Shown here one piece after another: positions 12,901-27,900 of a DNA stretch of 64,000 nucleotides (within the stretch, counting starts at the first letter, position 1; each line of letters begins with the position of its first letter). A program made the translations under genes and the position numbers. The notes beneath the pieces are model-generated. The model searched no databases. It saw nothing but the letters and a program-made list of their open reading frames with translations, and was not told the DNA's origin. This DNA is from Ifrita kowaldi (Eukaryota > Chordata > Aves > Passeriformes > Cinclosomatidae): contig VZRS01002658.1 of NCBI GenBank assembly GCA_013398055.1, positions 194,864 through 258,863 of the forward strand, read 5' to 3'.

Positions 12901-15900
12901 TGAGGACAAGACATAATCCATCAAGGAAAATATTTTCCTGAAAATCTTCCAAACTCTATGCCACATTTGAAGAAAAAAATAACAATCTCTCGGTTTCTAC
13001 TCTAAGTTTCTATTCTGCCGTATCCAAGTGTCTATTTTGTAATATTAGAGAGTTTGTGGGATCAGAAGAAAAAAAGCCATCAGAATCTAAATCAGGTACC
13101 TCAATCCAGCAGAACAAATACTCAGTGAAATTTGGTGCAATCTATTTTCAACAGTGAGATACTAAATTCACCCCATAAATAAGACTTCATCTTTATTTTG
13201 ATCCATGTAGAGTTATACTGTCTTTTAAGGAAAAATATATTAGCCAATGAAATTAATTTTCAGAGTACCGTGAAAAACATCATGGCTTTTACTGAGTTAA
13301 TGTATGATCTGTCAATTACTAATGTCTTAGTAAGTCTCCTGTGGTCTGGAATCTTTAAAGACTCAGTTATTTATGGCCATTTTGGCCCCTGGCATAGCTT
13401 TAGTTTCCTTCAGTGTAGTTGAAATTTGATTTTACAAGCCAGAGTTTATACCATATCTGAACTATCTGACTGTCCTAACCCCATTTAGTTCAGAAGCAAA
13501 ATGGCCTAATGTGTCCACACAAAGTCTTGCGATGTTTATATGCAAGGCCCCTTCCAGATGGTTATTTTAAAAGTAATTTTTGGAGGATATTTATAAAGAT
13601 GCAGAGATAGCAGCACTGAAAGCAAACAGCTTTTCACATGATTAATGTTCCTGTGCAGATGGAAGCATGACCAATTAGTGGCTGAATTCTGGCTGAAGCT
13701 GCTGTCTCTGTTTACAAAAGCCCAAGGTAAGGCTGAAACAGTGCTTTGCTCATTCCCACTCCCAAATTGGAGTCAATATTTACTGACCACTTCACTGAGC
13801 AAAGTTCATACTGTCCTAAATGCATACCCTGTATATTTTGCATGACTTTGGCAACTGATCTGGACCTTAACACTGAGTTCAATTATGAATTCAATTATGA
13901 GGCTTATCCTAAGGGGAAAAGGCATTTCCATCTCAGCAGAAAAGGTACCAAAATCCTTGAGAAATATGGCCTGCTTCATCCACAGTGTATGCACAGGAAA
14001 ATCAAGAGCTGCTGGGCAGAGCTCTGAGAATTCCAGCAATGCGCCCATATCCCTGGATGGGAGGAAGAAACAGGACACATATTGGAAACTGCCTCTTCCA
14101 CCAGCAAAAGTACCAGAGGGGTATGCTGGACTAGTCCCCCCATTTCCGGCAGGACAGCCATAAGTAGAGGAAGGAGTGCTTGCTGTGGGCCAAACCCACA
14201 GGTTTTCCTACTGGCTGATCTGTCACAGAAGTCCAAGGATCAGAGGGCTGCTCCTACATCAGCAAGTGCTGCTCCTGGTATGAGGGGAGGAGAAGCTCAT
14301 ATTTGCTGTTTAAATACAGACAGGGAGCATGTGGGGCCATCACCTCAGTGCACAACACACAGGGGTCAGGTCCCAGCTAGCCCCTGGATGTGCAGCACAA
14401 CCCACCCCATCCCAAATGCCAAACAGTAGCCTCAGGCAGCCCTTGGATCCTTACCGAGAAAAGTCCCTGTGTAATGTCCTCCTAATGTTAAAAATTATTT
14501 CAAGGAGGTTGTGCACAGGATCAAAATTATCTCAAGGTTCTTCACATAAACCTATCTATAAATGGAGAAAAATAAAAAGCCATACTATACTAAAGGCAGT
14601 AGAGACAAAATTTTTTTTTTCCTCTGAAAGGAAATTCCATCATGTTGAAATGCATTTTACTTCCACAGTACAGTCAAATCTCAACATTTTTTGCATATTT
14701 TGAAAAAAATCTTATTATAAAAATTAATCATTTTATAATGCTGGTATAGTTTGCCAAAAATTAACACTATACCAGGGTAAATATATGTTGAAGTAAGATA
14801 AATTGGCTTGAATTAAAGTCAGTAAAATCACAAAGCTGAAACCAATTTTTTTTACCATTTCAAGAAAATGTTGACATTTTCATAAGTATAAATTAATTTC
14901 CTCAGCTTTTCCCCCCCCAAAAAAAAATCATTGAAATGAATACATTCCTAATATAAGTGCATTTTCTAATGGAAAAATGAATAATTTTTTTTTTCAAATT
15001 TTCTCAGCATTGGAAGTTATTGAAAATTGTATATTGAAAATAACCTGCAATCTGGCATGTGAAGATCCTTTGCTCTACACTTCTGCTTAGTACCAGTACA
15101 TTCAATGAAACTGGCCTTGCATTTCAGCAACACATCTGGCCAATTATATCTTGATGTCCTTTTTTCATGCTGTACACTTCCAAGCAACAATACAGCTCAC
15201 ATTAAACTAAAATCAGTTTTCATCAGCCTCATTTGTCTTTTCAAAGGTTTTTATGCACCTTATAAAATCTTACAACAGATCATGAGCAGCAGACTCATTC
15301 TGTAAAGTTTATAGTGTAGTGTGATGTTTTACTTAATATTCACATAGGTGCAGTGATATTGCCATCTTATTTATGTATTCTTTTAATTATTTATATATTT
15401 TTGATATTGATAATACATCAATCATTGATAATTGTTGATATATTATTGAGGTATTCCTCGATAAAATTTTAAAGCCATATTAAATGTGTGTTATCATCAT
15501 CCTTGACAGCCTTTCTGGTTCTAGGTCTCTTTGTTTGCTCAAGTCAGGTAAAACATCACCAGAAAAGCAGATTAAGGGACACATACAAATGGAAAAAGAT
15601 AAAAACTACACAGCACCTTACATAAGGAAAGCCCTGGTACACTGAAAGTCATAAGATTTTTCTTTTAGAAAGTACTTGACTTCTCTTGATTTCTAATATT
15701 ATCAGTCAGGTTGATACATGTGAGATGTCAACACAGCAAATATAAAACCCAGGAAAAAAAGCATATGTTTTAACCATATGGCTCATTTGAAAATAGATGC
15801 TAAGAATTTGTGTCCCCCAAGCAGTCTGAAGTGTTAAATACCTTAGGAATTACCTTGTTACATGCAAATTTGGGCCATGGGCCCGTCTCATGAACTTTAG

Positions 15901-18900
15901 GCTCAAAAATTATACACAGCCGTTCCCATTCAGCCAGGCTGGTTGTTTACTGTTTTAACTTTGATAGTCTTGAGCTGAACAAATAAAGGGACCTGTTCAC
16001 TCACTCAGCCTCCCCCCTATCCAAACAAGACTTCCTAGCGAACAAAAAATCCTTCTGTTTTCCTACCTGAGACTCTTAGACCAAGAAAACTCTCATAAAG
16101 AGAGGGAATGTTTTACCTGCATCACAATTTAATGCTGCTTTCCATAAAATGCTCTTATTTGAAAATGGAGCATGGCTTCCCTATCATGGAAAATTTAAGC
16201 CCTTCTTAGATTTCAAATTTAGACATCAAATTTACAATTGCATGCACTCGATGGGAGACAGATGAAGAGTAAAAGAGCATGGGCAGAGCATGAAATCAAG
16301 AATAAGACAGATGACGCTGATCCAGGAGATGATGGAAGTTGTTATTGATGTACATGAAGTAAACACTAAGACACAGCGGAGTAAGCACTATTTACTATTT
16401 GCTTGTTAAAAATCAACAAGCCAATGACAGTCAAGGATGGCTTATTTATCCTTACTCTTTTCCCAGATGACCTCTAAACAGTTATGTACTGCAAATATGA
16501 AATGGCAGAACAGATTTCCTGGTTTATATACTGCTAAGTATTTATAAGGCAATTGTTATTAATTTCCGTGGGACATTGAAGGTGATGAATTGTTACACCC
16601 ATTGACTGTGAATTAATTTCATTAATAGACCTGATGTGATATGTTCTATACAGGGCATGAATGAGCTTCTGTTAAAATTCACAGTCCAAAATGCATGACT
16701 ACCTTATATGAAAATCAAACCACAGTTTTTCTGAGCTTTAAAAAAAATTCAATCTCTATTTTCCACTAGCCTTAAAGTCAGCTCTAAGGGATTTTTTTCA
16801 TTTTACCATCAAAATGTGAATTTCAAAAAAAAGCATAGTAGCAGTAAGGTGCAGTGAATTAAAATTAATATTATCATTAAACCAAATGATATCAGGATTT
16901 CAGCCAGGAAACAAGGTGTTTTCACAATTAAGAAATCACCAATCAATATTTGCCATGATGCTCCCTTGTACAAGTCCCATTAGCCAGCAGGCAGCTGCAT
17001 GCAGCTGCAACAGGCAAAGATTACTTTTCATACTCCTTTCCACTGCTGCTGATTTCAGAGCAGTTATTCTGATTTGTTTGACAGAAGGATCAATTCTTTC
17101 CTCTAGATTCCAGTGAAGGGGAGTATTACCTTCAAGCATCTTCTGCAGACTGTTTCTCATGACATGGATGTTCTCGATGCCTATGAACTGAAACTTTATG
17201 TTGGAGTAGTTGTCTTCATTTTCATATCCCTTCCCTGCTGCTCTGTTTGCCATTGCGTTGAGCTGAAAAACATTGGGAAAATTGGATGAAAACCAGTAGC
17301 AGAATCCTTTCAAAACAAACCCTGTGGTCTACAGCAATAAATCAGAGGGGCTTAAGTCAGGCACAGATAGGAAGCATTTGTCACAGCGTCAACACAAGGA
17401 GCTATGAATCGGGGATCTGTTTACAGCCTATTGCAGGGCGCTGGGTTGCCGTGTCTCTGATATCGCTGTTTCACACACTTCGAGTGAAACTTCATTAGTC
17501 AGGTTAAACACAAAAACCCCACAGCCTACATAGGGTTCCTCTGCAAGAGCATAAAGGTTTTAATTTGGTTTTAAAGAGCTGTTCTGCTTTTATATTGGAT
17601 CGGCATTATGTTTACTAGCAGAATGTACCCAGGAGGTGGCAGTGTCCCATCTGCCATGCCACTGTTTCATAGCATGGGCACACTTGTGCAGTAATGTTGC
17701 CCAAGTTACTGCATTTTACTGCTCGAATCACCCAAAAGCTGATAAAGCTTACTTCTTTGAAGTTTGCAATAATGAAGAGGCAGTTGGAGTAGTTTTTCCG
17801 AATTTTATAGTATCTTGGCTCTTACTATGTAAAACTACAAAATATTTGAATTGACAACATCACCACCATTATTTTCATCTGCAATGCAGTGCTATCAAAG
17901 GAGCTGCTGTGCTTCAGCAAAAATACTTTCAATTGGAAGTTGAAGTTTAGTGTTCGAATCTGTTACTTGCTTCCTACCATGGGAAAGTTACTAAGTATTT
18001 CTTTAGCTCAGTTTTCCCAGGCATAAAATTAAGGATGGGGTTAATACTTATTCTCTCCCCTTTTGGAATCCTTGGGTGGGAAGGAAAATGATCTACCAAG
18101 CTCCTTATGCCAAATTTTGATCTTTGGGCTGAAAACTAGAGCTGATAGAAATTTAATTAAGTACTTTTTCTTTGATAGGTTTTTCTTAATAATTTTTTTT
18201 TTATAAGTACTTACTTACTTTTTTTAAAACTTCCTATAGGAAAATCTCGCTGTGCAGTAGAAAGAAATTGTCTTTTTGCATAAAGTTCCTGCTTTTCTGT
18301 GAAATTCATGCTGTAAGGCTGTGGGACCTTTGAACTTCCCAAGAAATATGAAGGCTCTGAGAGTGACAAAGCAGCTCAAGTGGCAGAACCTCCATGCCTC
18401 TGAGCACAACTAACAGCTTCTGCTCAGGAAAGATTTAAGAAATAAATAATAAAGGATATAGACTTCATGAGGCATCAATTGGACAAAAAGTGACTCCATT
18501 TCAGTGAGAGCCAATGCTCATGAAAAAGTAAAAAAAAAAGTCTCTCTTAGGCATTGCCTAGGGGACAAGAGGCTATGCAGATAACTCTGTCTCCAGTTTA
18601 TTTCCAACAGTGCAAGCAGTACTATTGATTCACTGCTTCTGTGGTCACATCTGAAACTCACAGTAATATATTTTAGTGCTTAGCTAATGGCATCATGGGA
18701 TATACAAGAATGTCTCCTTTTCTGACCTCTTCCACCCCAAACACACATACTCCCAATATTCAGTTTTAATTTGGAGCCAATACACACAACTGGGGACTGA
18801 TTGTCTGATGCCATCTTCCCTCCAACCAAGATAAACAACCCTAGCTTTTTTACCTTACATGTCAAAAGAGGTTTCCAAGGACCAAACCTGACATCTTAAC

Positions 18901-21900
18901 TTTCAAAGGAAAGAGCTAAAAAGTTACATTTGTGGACCACCATTACGAATTGAAATATTGCATGAATTTCATGATACAACAGAAGGAACCACACTCTGGA
19001 GAGAAACCTGGGCAAACCACCAGCATTTCTGATTTATTCAAATCTTGGGGAGAATTTCTTTGAACTTGTGGTATGCAGGTCAGGAAAGAGCACAAGCAAA
19101 AAAACTCCATTTTTGTCTTGTCTATCAACCAGCAGTCTGCTAATGTTTTTACTATCAATGGACAATAAAAAAAAGATACAGGCTGTGAACAGCATGTCAG
19201 TTAAGGACAAAGTCCTCAGTGTGACTTGCTACAAAGACAGAAATTATCTGCTGAATCCTAATCTTTCCCTTTTGAAGCTGACATCAGTGTTCTTGTACAA
19301 ACAAAATGAGGCAGTCTCTCTCTGCAGTAGCCTATAGCTTCAGGAAGAAAGATCTGTACACGAGTCTCAACCACCACAAACCCCTGAAACCCTAGATGAA
19401 AAACATATATCCTCTAACTAACCTAGTACTCAGCAAATAAATACCATTAACTGTTTCTGCAGCAGAGCAATTTTATCACAAATATCCTTTCTTAAAGGAC
19501 AATCTGAAATAGCACTCTTTAAAAGTAAATAAATATAAGGTTAAATGGCAAGGCATTCTGACACTCATTTATTTTAAATACTGTCAGTTGCCAAACTTTG
19601 CAGCTGCCACAATATTTACTAACAAGTTTTCCACATCATCTACCAAAATTCCATCTGTTGCTCTTGAAGTAGTGGTTGTGAAGCTCTCTAAATTGTGCAT
19701 GTCCTTGATTAATCTCAGTGAATATGAGGGTACAGCCTCTAAAGGTAAAAGACCTCACCTGCAAGATTTCCTGGCATTTTCTTTAATCTGGGGGATAACA
19801 AAGCTGTGTCTTGTTATAAAGATTATACAACTTATGTGTTTTACTCATAAGCAGTAAGTTTGTATTAGCTTCTTCTGTGATCACATAGAGGAATGACAGT
19901 GGCTGAAGTAAAGTTGCATTTGGTCATCCTGCTATATCCAAATGAAGTGGAAACAAAGCTTTCTTCCACAGACAAATCTTTTGTTTTGAAAATTATCAAG
20001 TGCAATGAGGGAAGAGCACTTGGGAATGTTGAACTGAAGGATCCATCAACATTCATGATCTTTGCAAGGAACTGGTTCTTATGAGAAATGAGGCAAATAG
20101 TTTTGTAGCCACCTACGGGAATGGGAAGCCTTCCACCAGACTGATATCTTATCTTTACATTTGTTAAAGGTTCCCTGAGGAATACCAGGAACCGCTTCCA
20201 CCAATCCCTATCCCTTGCTATATGCTCCAGATTTATAAATGCATTATCAGGTGCAAAACTGTAACAAGGCATCTGGGATCACAGGAGCTTTGTAGATCTG
20301 TCTATTTTTGCTGCACAGAGAGAAGTAGGAATCTGGTATACAAACTTCTTTACATCAAAACCTTTTTTTACAGAGAAGTTCAGTGAAAAAAAACAGTCTT
20401 CATCTCCTGACTGGCTCCTGAAGAAGCCAGCATTGCTGGAAATATGCTGGCATTCATGGCTAAGTGAGCCCATTTCAGTCTCTCCACACCCTCCACAAAG
20501 TATGGGCTTTTTTCACTGCACACAGAAGATGTCTCAAAGTAATTTACCAGGTATTAACAGGTAGGACCCGTCCTTTAATTTTATTAAAATTAAAGGACAG
20601 CTTCTTCCTGTTAATACCTGGTATAACATTATTAATAGCCAGTAAGTCATTAGCAATAAATCTCATCAGTCAAAGACCGCCTTAAATGGGGAAGAGCACC
20701 AACACCATCAGAGAGAAAACAAGCTATAACTATTATTACATATAGAAAACTGTTAAACAAGCACTAGTTAGGCAGCTAGGTCTGTACTTCATATCTAACA
20801 CCCATTCTGAACACAATGGTACCGATCCATTCCTAGTGCTCATCAAAATTCACTTGCTTCAGGACCGTAAGTAAGCTGGTAGCATCCTCATCTTCCCAAT
20901 AAAAAAGAGGGAACTGAAGGTCAAAGCAGTTCCCAGATTACACAGTCCTTGGTGAGATTTGGGTAAATGAGACATGCCAAGGCCCTCATTTTCTGGCTAC
21001 TGCCTCCCATTAGCACTGGGAGCACTCACAGCACCTCCCCACCAACACCTGTGTCTTCAGTCACCAGCCATGCAGGTTCCTTGTATCTTCTCCAGCTCTG
21101 CCAGGTTCGCCCTTCCTCACTCCATTTCTCATGTTTCTCAGCTTTACCCACCTTGCCCTTTCAGGCTCTGTCTTCTGATCTCAGGATACTGAAACAGCTT
21201 CCTTGTTCCTTTTCCACAAACATTTATTCTCATTTTTCCTTTTCCCATGCTACAGCTAATCCTACACCTACAAAGGATTTTGTGGAGATTTGCCTCTTTA
21301 GTTTCTTTTCTTCAGAGGCTTTGGTAACTTCAAGCAGAAAGTTGCTGATAGTGTAATAAAGAACATATCCCTACTACTACCTCCAGATACTGAAGTCTAT
21401 CTAGTCTTTTTCACCTTGAGCTCTTTGCTAGCATCACAATTTAGATACGATGTTTTTTTAGCTTCTAAACTCTTCTAGATCATTATTGAGTTTCTATATT
21501 TCTCCATATTTTTTCCTAAAGCTTTTATCTTGGCCAGAGGCTTTTAATCAGTTATAGATATGGCATCTGATGTCACTATTTATCACATTTCAGTTTCTCT
21601 CTCAAAACCACCAAAGTGCTGGAGATATTTAAAGATCTCTTCCATTCTTGTGATCTCAGTAACTTGTCTTTCCTCAGCCTTCTGCAGAGGTCATTGGAAT
21701 TTTCTCACTTCCAGGAGAAATCATACATGGAAAATTACAGTATAAGCAGGCAGAAGTTTGCAACATTACAAACAACTGTAAATACATTTTATAATGGGAA
21801 TTATTTTTTGCAGTCTCATCAGAAATATACTTACTTGATAGCTCCTTTGCATGTGTAAACAGTTACAATTACACATTATTTACTTTTCTGTATCTTGACA

Positions 21901-24900
21901 TATTGCTAAGAACAAGAAAAGGGAAAGGTTCAGTGTAAAGGAGAAAATTCTCCCAGAGATAATAATGTGGTCAAGGTTTCTAGTCAGGATTCCCCTGACA
22001 AATCCTCATGTACCTGTGGAGTTACACAGGTGCAACTAAGATCAGAAGTGACTTGGTCAGTCACTTAGGTTGTGCATCTTCCCTAATGTATTCAGCCCAG
22101 AGTCAGTCTGGCTATGTGCAAGAAATTTAATGTACTTACTTTGGGCCGAGTGTCAACAACATATATGAAATCACTTCCTGGATTGGCTTTTCTAATGGCC
22201 TGGAGCATCTGTTCATCCTCAAGGCATCGAGCACTAAAGCCAGATAAAGGCTGGCTGCTTCTACATATGGACGCCTGCAGAAAAGCAGACAAACAAACAA
22301 AAAAACCTAACATAATTATAAAGTAGAAATTGTTTAGCATCCAGAAGCATTTGCAAAACCAGATCATTAGATGTTTGCATAAATGTACAGTTACATGAGA
22401 AAGGCAAAATGGTAAAATTAATTACATATTAATAAATACATTATTCTTAAAAAGGCAAGGAAATATTAGCTCTTACATCCATCCTTTCTGTGTCTCCTCA
22501 CAGATCTTTTCTTGAAAAGCTACTCCTGATTCTCTAACTGATGCAAGTATAGTTTATCAGCTCCTCAACTTGCTCTCAAGCTACCAGACCCAAAATTGCT
22601 CTGTTCTCCTCCCAACCACCCGTTAAGCTGCCTGCTACTGGCCTTCTCTCCTCTGCCATCCATGTCTCACGGCCTCTTGTACTACTCCACCTACTTGTGA
22701 TAGAGAGATCACATATTTTTGGTGTTAGCTGGATGATGAAACTGAGTTTAAATGTCTGCATTAAACATCTATTAATGCCTATTAATGAACTAACCACACT
22801 AACCAGACTACACTAATAATTTTTTTAATTAAACACTGATTTCTTCTTGCAAAACCTTACTATAAGAATTATGAGACCAAGGCCAAAATAAGCAGACACT
22901 TCAAGGCTACAAATTCACACTTACATTGTTACCCTTGCAATAGTAGGAAAGAGCTGGGAAACGCCTTCGGCTCCGAAATTTAGAACTCCCCACTATGATG
23001 TGTGCAGTTGCAGACTTTGGTACATAGACTTCTGTAGGATAGGAGTCACAGACCTGTGAAAGCAAACTCTGTTTGGTCTACAAAGTACAAGTAGCATTAG
23101 TCATTTCCCCAGCAAAAACAAAATACCAAGAAGCTCAAGCCTCAGGGATATTCTGTCACTGTATACATATTACTGACATTGCTCAAAACGTTCCTTTCAA
23201 GCTGGAAAGTATTTATCCTAACTTACAGATGGCAAAACTGAAGCAAAAGGGTTGAAGGGCTGTATTTCCAAATGTTAATTCATGCCTTGTTGAGGACAGG
23301 TTTAACACACATTCATACCAGAAAAGATTTATCATTATGTATAGCAAGGTTGTATTTACAACTGCAGTGTCCTCTGTAGCAGAATTTGGGAGTAAGGATG
23401 GGAGTGGGTCAAACATTCTGCTGGGAGGGGACAATAGAGCCAAATTTTTTGGAAAATTTGATAATTAAAAAAAAAGGGACAGAAATAGGGACATGGAGAC
23501 AAGAAATTAAGCCACATGGAATGAAGTTACCAAAAGGCAAGTAACCCTGACAATGCCCACCACTTCTGAGAGGAACCGGATGAGCCTGCAAAAAAAGCCC
23601 TGAATTCCCTCTGGAGACAAGTGAGACCACAGATGGAATGCTGGTTTTACCCCCTTTTCCTGATATTGTCTGAAGCATTCTGACTGGGGTCGAAAGGATA
23701 TTCAGTATCTCCCTTTGACTTTCTGAGATGACCAAAGCACTAAGGATGTCCAGGATGAAAGTACTTTCTGAGTCAAGAGATATGTAATGAAGGAGAAAGG
23801 AAAGGAAGAGCTTGTGGAAGTTAATGCTGTGGTGAACTGGATTTTATTCATGGTGACATTTTTCCTACACTTTATCTTAAAAGAGGTCAAACATTTTTTT
23901 CCACCCATTTTAACAAAAAGAAAACAAACCCTAACAGCACATTCAGTCTTCTCTGAGAACTTCATAGTCCTTCCTTAACATGGATATTTTCCACCAACAG
24001 AGCCAATGGAGTGCATGGACAAACTTTCTTCAAAAATATCTTGGTTATTTCTCACAATTAATTAAAATTCTTAGGCCTTCAATTGTACAAGACTGAACAA
24101 GGCAGGACAGCAGGCAGCTAGGAAGATATATGACCTATAAAATTACTGTGAAAAACACTGACAGCCAATCACAGATGCTTCAAAAGGAGTGTGGGAATAG
24201 CAATGAGGAAAAAATATTGCCAAGCTCACTATTTTGAGTAATTTTTTCTTTCTTAAAATGACTACATAGTAATTTTACATAGCCCTGCATGTCAGGGAAA
24301 CTCTTACTCACACACATAACATTAAGTGTGACTTAAACTTCTACCCAGGCAGCCGAACCCTAACATTTAAAACACTGTGGCCATATTCTCTGTGCTTCCC
24401 TTCAACATCTGTTAAATGAAGACACATCCTTTCTCTCACTTTCTGTGTGCCATTTTATGTGAAATAGTAGAGGAAGTGCACCTTACTACATGTGTGTAGA
24501 GCTCTGAGCACAAAGAGATGCTGCTACTAAGCACTATGGTAGTCCTCAGTCAGGCTGCTGATTTATTGTACAGACAGCCTATGTAACAGAAAAATCACAA
24601 CAACTCACTCCATAGTCTCTGTTTACATCACTAATCTGCCAATAGTTATTTGGAACACCCATCCGATTATATTCTTCGTTGAGGTCCACAAGCTTCCAGC
24701 CTTGTTCTCGTTCTTCTTTATCTAATTTTGGATTGAAGGAGAAGCAATACAGCTCTTCGTATTTCACTGGGAAAAAAATAAGCAAAGAAACAGGAACAGT
24801 AAACAACTTCAGATTTCTCGTCCTGAAACCACACTTCAAAACCAGAACTTGGTGTTGACCTTGGTGTAGTTTCCTTTAAACCTTGGTTTATATCGACTGT

Positions 24901-27900
24901 CAAGAAAACTTTGCAAGTACATGCTCTTTTGTTATCTGTATATGTTGCAATGTATGTGCATTAACAGAAGTACTACTTAAAATATACTGTTCTGCTAGTC
25001 TTCAGTAGATTTGTAAAAACTTTCCCCAGCACAAAGACAAAATGTCAGTGATATGCTTTCATCCAAAAAAAACTGAAGTCAATGCCAGAGTAAGCACTTG
25101 TTCGTCAAAAGAATTTGCTATCTAGAGGTAGTTTAGAAGTCGCTTTACTAATGTAACATCTGTCCTGTGGCAAAGACAAAAGATATGAACAATGGACTAT
25201 GCAGCACATTCTTCCAAAAGTGAAAAAAACTCAGTAGTCTTGGTCCCTAATTAGGTTTCCAATAGATCCAATGAAATCTTAGTTTTGTCGACTGCAAAAT
25301 TGTGTCCTTGAATTAATGGCAAATGCATTTGAGATACACATGATGTAATAGCACAAAAGAAGCATATGCTACATCAATCATTTTATCATGACCAGGAAGT
25401 TGTTTAAGTAGCTGTGCCACCTGTCCCCCTCAACCACGTACTGTATATGCAAGTTTGGTGGTGCTGGAGTTTTGAACATTTTTTTAGGCGTATATCCGTA
25501 TTTAACAAGTGCCTTAATCCTGGTGATCAGGGGCAGCCAGACACTGCTGCCACTGAATCCCAGCTGTTACTGACATGAGTAACTATCCAGCACACAACTT
25601 GAAATCAATGTTCTCATTGATACTTTAGATATTGCTATGTCACAAGGGCATATTTCATTCTGTTGTTCCAAGTTCCTTAAAACTTTCCAATCAACAGACC
25701 TTTAACTTTAGAACTGAAGTAAATCACAAGCTAAGTCCTCTCTGATTTCATACATCTCCACTGACACACTTGCTCTACAATCAGTAAATTTAAATACTAC
25801 ACTTCCTTTTCTAACAGCATATAGCTAACAAGCAGAATCTTAGTACACCACTGTGTTCAGTACCGTACAGAACTTAGAGCTATAAGAAAAATAAAGACAC
25901 ACACACACCCCCTAATAACAATGCCCCCATCTTTTTCTATAGAAAGTCTTTACTTTTATTTTGATTATAGCTTCTAAAGGTCTAATATAAGTTAAGTTTT
26001 GCCTTTTTAAATGTCATTAAATTGATTGTATACATACACACGCAGAAGTATGAACAGAAGAAAAGAAAACTTCATGTCAACTCTGTCAGGAACATACTGA
26101 AAATCAAAAAAGTCTTTAGTAGGGAGAAAAAAGAGAACTATTTGCACATTTTCCAGCAGTTTAAACTCCTTCTGTATTCCCTAATTCCAAACTTCTGGCA
26201 TGGCACAGATTAGGAAGACAGTCTGGTTTATTTCTCATCTGTTAACATAAAGTTTTACCACAATCCATAAATCCAAGCTGAGTTTTTGGTAGCAACCTGA
26301 GCTCCTGTTTTCACTGCTTGGTTGTCAGAAGCATCGGGATTTTCTTTCCAAAGGACCTGCTGTTCACAGGCACAAGGAAAGCCTTTAAAAACCCACCTAT
26401 GTATCCAGGTTATTTATGACTGAAGTCTGCCTCAACATTACAAGTATTATCACATGATGGTATCTGTAGGTGGTAACAAAAATGTTCAAGTATTAGTAAC
26501 CAGTGCCTTAAAAGTCAGTTACCACATCTTTGCCAGTACTGATAGGACCTTTCCCAATCTTTCACAGTTATTGTGCCAAAAACATCTGCAATACTGCTAT
26601 TAAACATGTAGTATCTTATGGGTAGCTTGTTTCCCAATATGACTTAATTAAGCAAAAAGGCCAAATTCAGCTGACAGCCTGACCTCATTAAAATTATAGC
26701 AAAAATAAAATCAAGCATAGCCTTCACCTTTAATGTACCTAGGACATCAGACAGCATAGAACATGTTAAGCCAGTAAACAACATGACCTTCACTCAGGAA
26801 TGAATGAAAAGAACAGGCAGAGAATGGAAAGTAGAGCTTGAATAAGTCAAATTATCTGCTCATGGAGTAAAGCATGCCTTCTAATGCTGAGTAACTGTAT
26901 TACCTAAAGAAAGTACGGCTTCACACCCCGACAAAATGACACAAGAGAGCACTGTCAGGGTACATATGACTCAGCTTGAATCAGAGCCTTCTAATTTTGA
27001 GTAGGTAGGCATGATTTTATCCTCACATCATGATCAGGTAGTTTGCTGGAGAAGGAAAACTACTGTGAAGCTAAACTATGCAAAGAGCTAATTCTACAGT
27101 GCTGTTACTGCATCTTCTTTACCCAAACCTTCCTGTCCATTGCAGTCAGTCACTAAACCTATATTCAGGGTCCTCACCTACTCTTCCTTTCATCATTCTG
27201 GTGCATAGCAGACACACCTCCTGAAACACCCTGCCTCCAAGAAAAAGGATTACAGAATCACATGCCTTCCAGCACAGATGAACATGTACTTGCAGCTGAG
27301 GGGCATGGAATGAATCCAGATTTACATCAGCAGAACCACTGACTGAACTTTTCTCATCGTTTTAAATTTCTCTGATTACTTTCATCCTGCATCACCTAGC
27401 TTACCAAGTTACTTCTGCTACAGTTATATAGTACTACTGCTACTACTAGTACTTTATAAAGTTCAGTAGCTGTGCTGGTGGACTGTGCAATTTTTTTCCC
27501 CTCTACACAGTAGATAAAATTGGTGCTCTCCTAACAAGAAAAAAATTTAAAGCCAATGTTGCCAGCTTTGTAAAGACTACAATAGACAATTTCTTTGCAT
27601 ACTATTAAAATAATAGTAAAGAACAAAAGCTGGTGTTATGTTTCTAGAGTTACAGTTTAAAATAAACAATCCAGAAGCTTTGTCAGCTGGTTCTTAGGAG
27701 AGCATAGTGCAGAGAGGAGCTATACTGCAGGCAATCAAATGTTGGGCTTTGATGCAACATTTGGTTTTTCATTGAAAAGGGGAAAGGTTTCAAAAGGATC
27801 TTGAACTGAGTTCAGAAACACACAGGGCATATTCAAAACGTAGATAATAATAGGCCAAAGCACAGGCAGCCCAGTGAAATTAAACTACTTGCTGCAAAAC

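Noticed and set aside
17930..17985. GTTCGAATC, a tRNA T-loop-like word
   Set aside because: No A-box, anticodon arm or matching acceptor stem upstream. Not a tRNA gene.
20967..21356. 129-codon plus-strand open frame in intron 6
   Set aside because: Ser/Pro/Leu-rich translation of a pyrimidine-rich tract, no homology, antisense to the gene.
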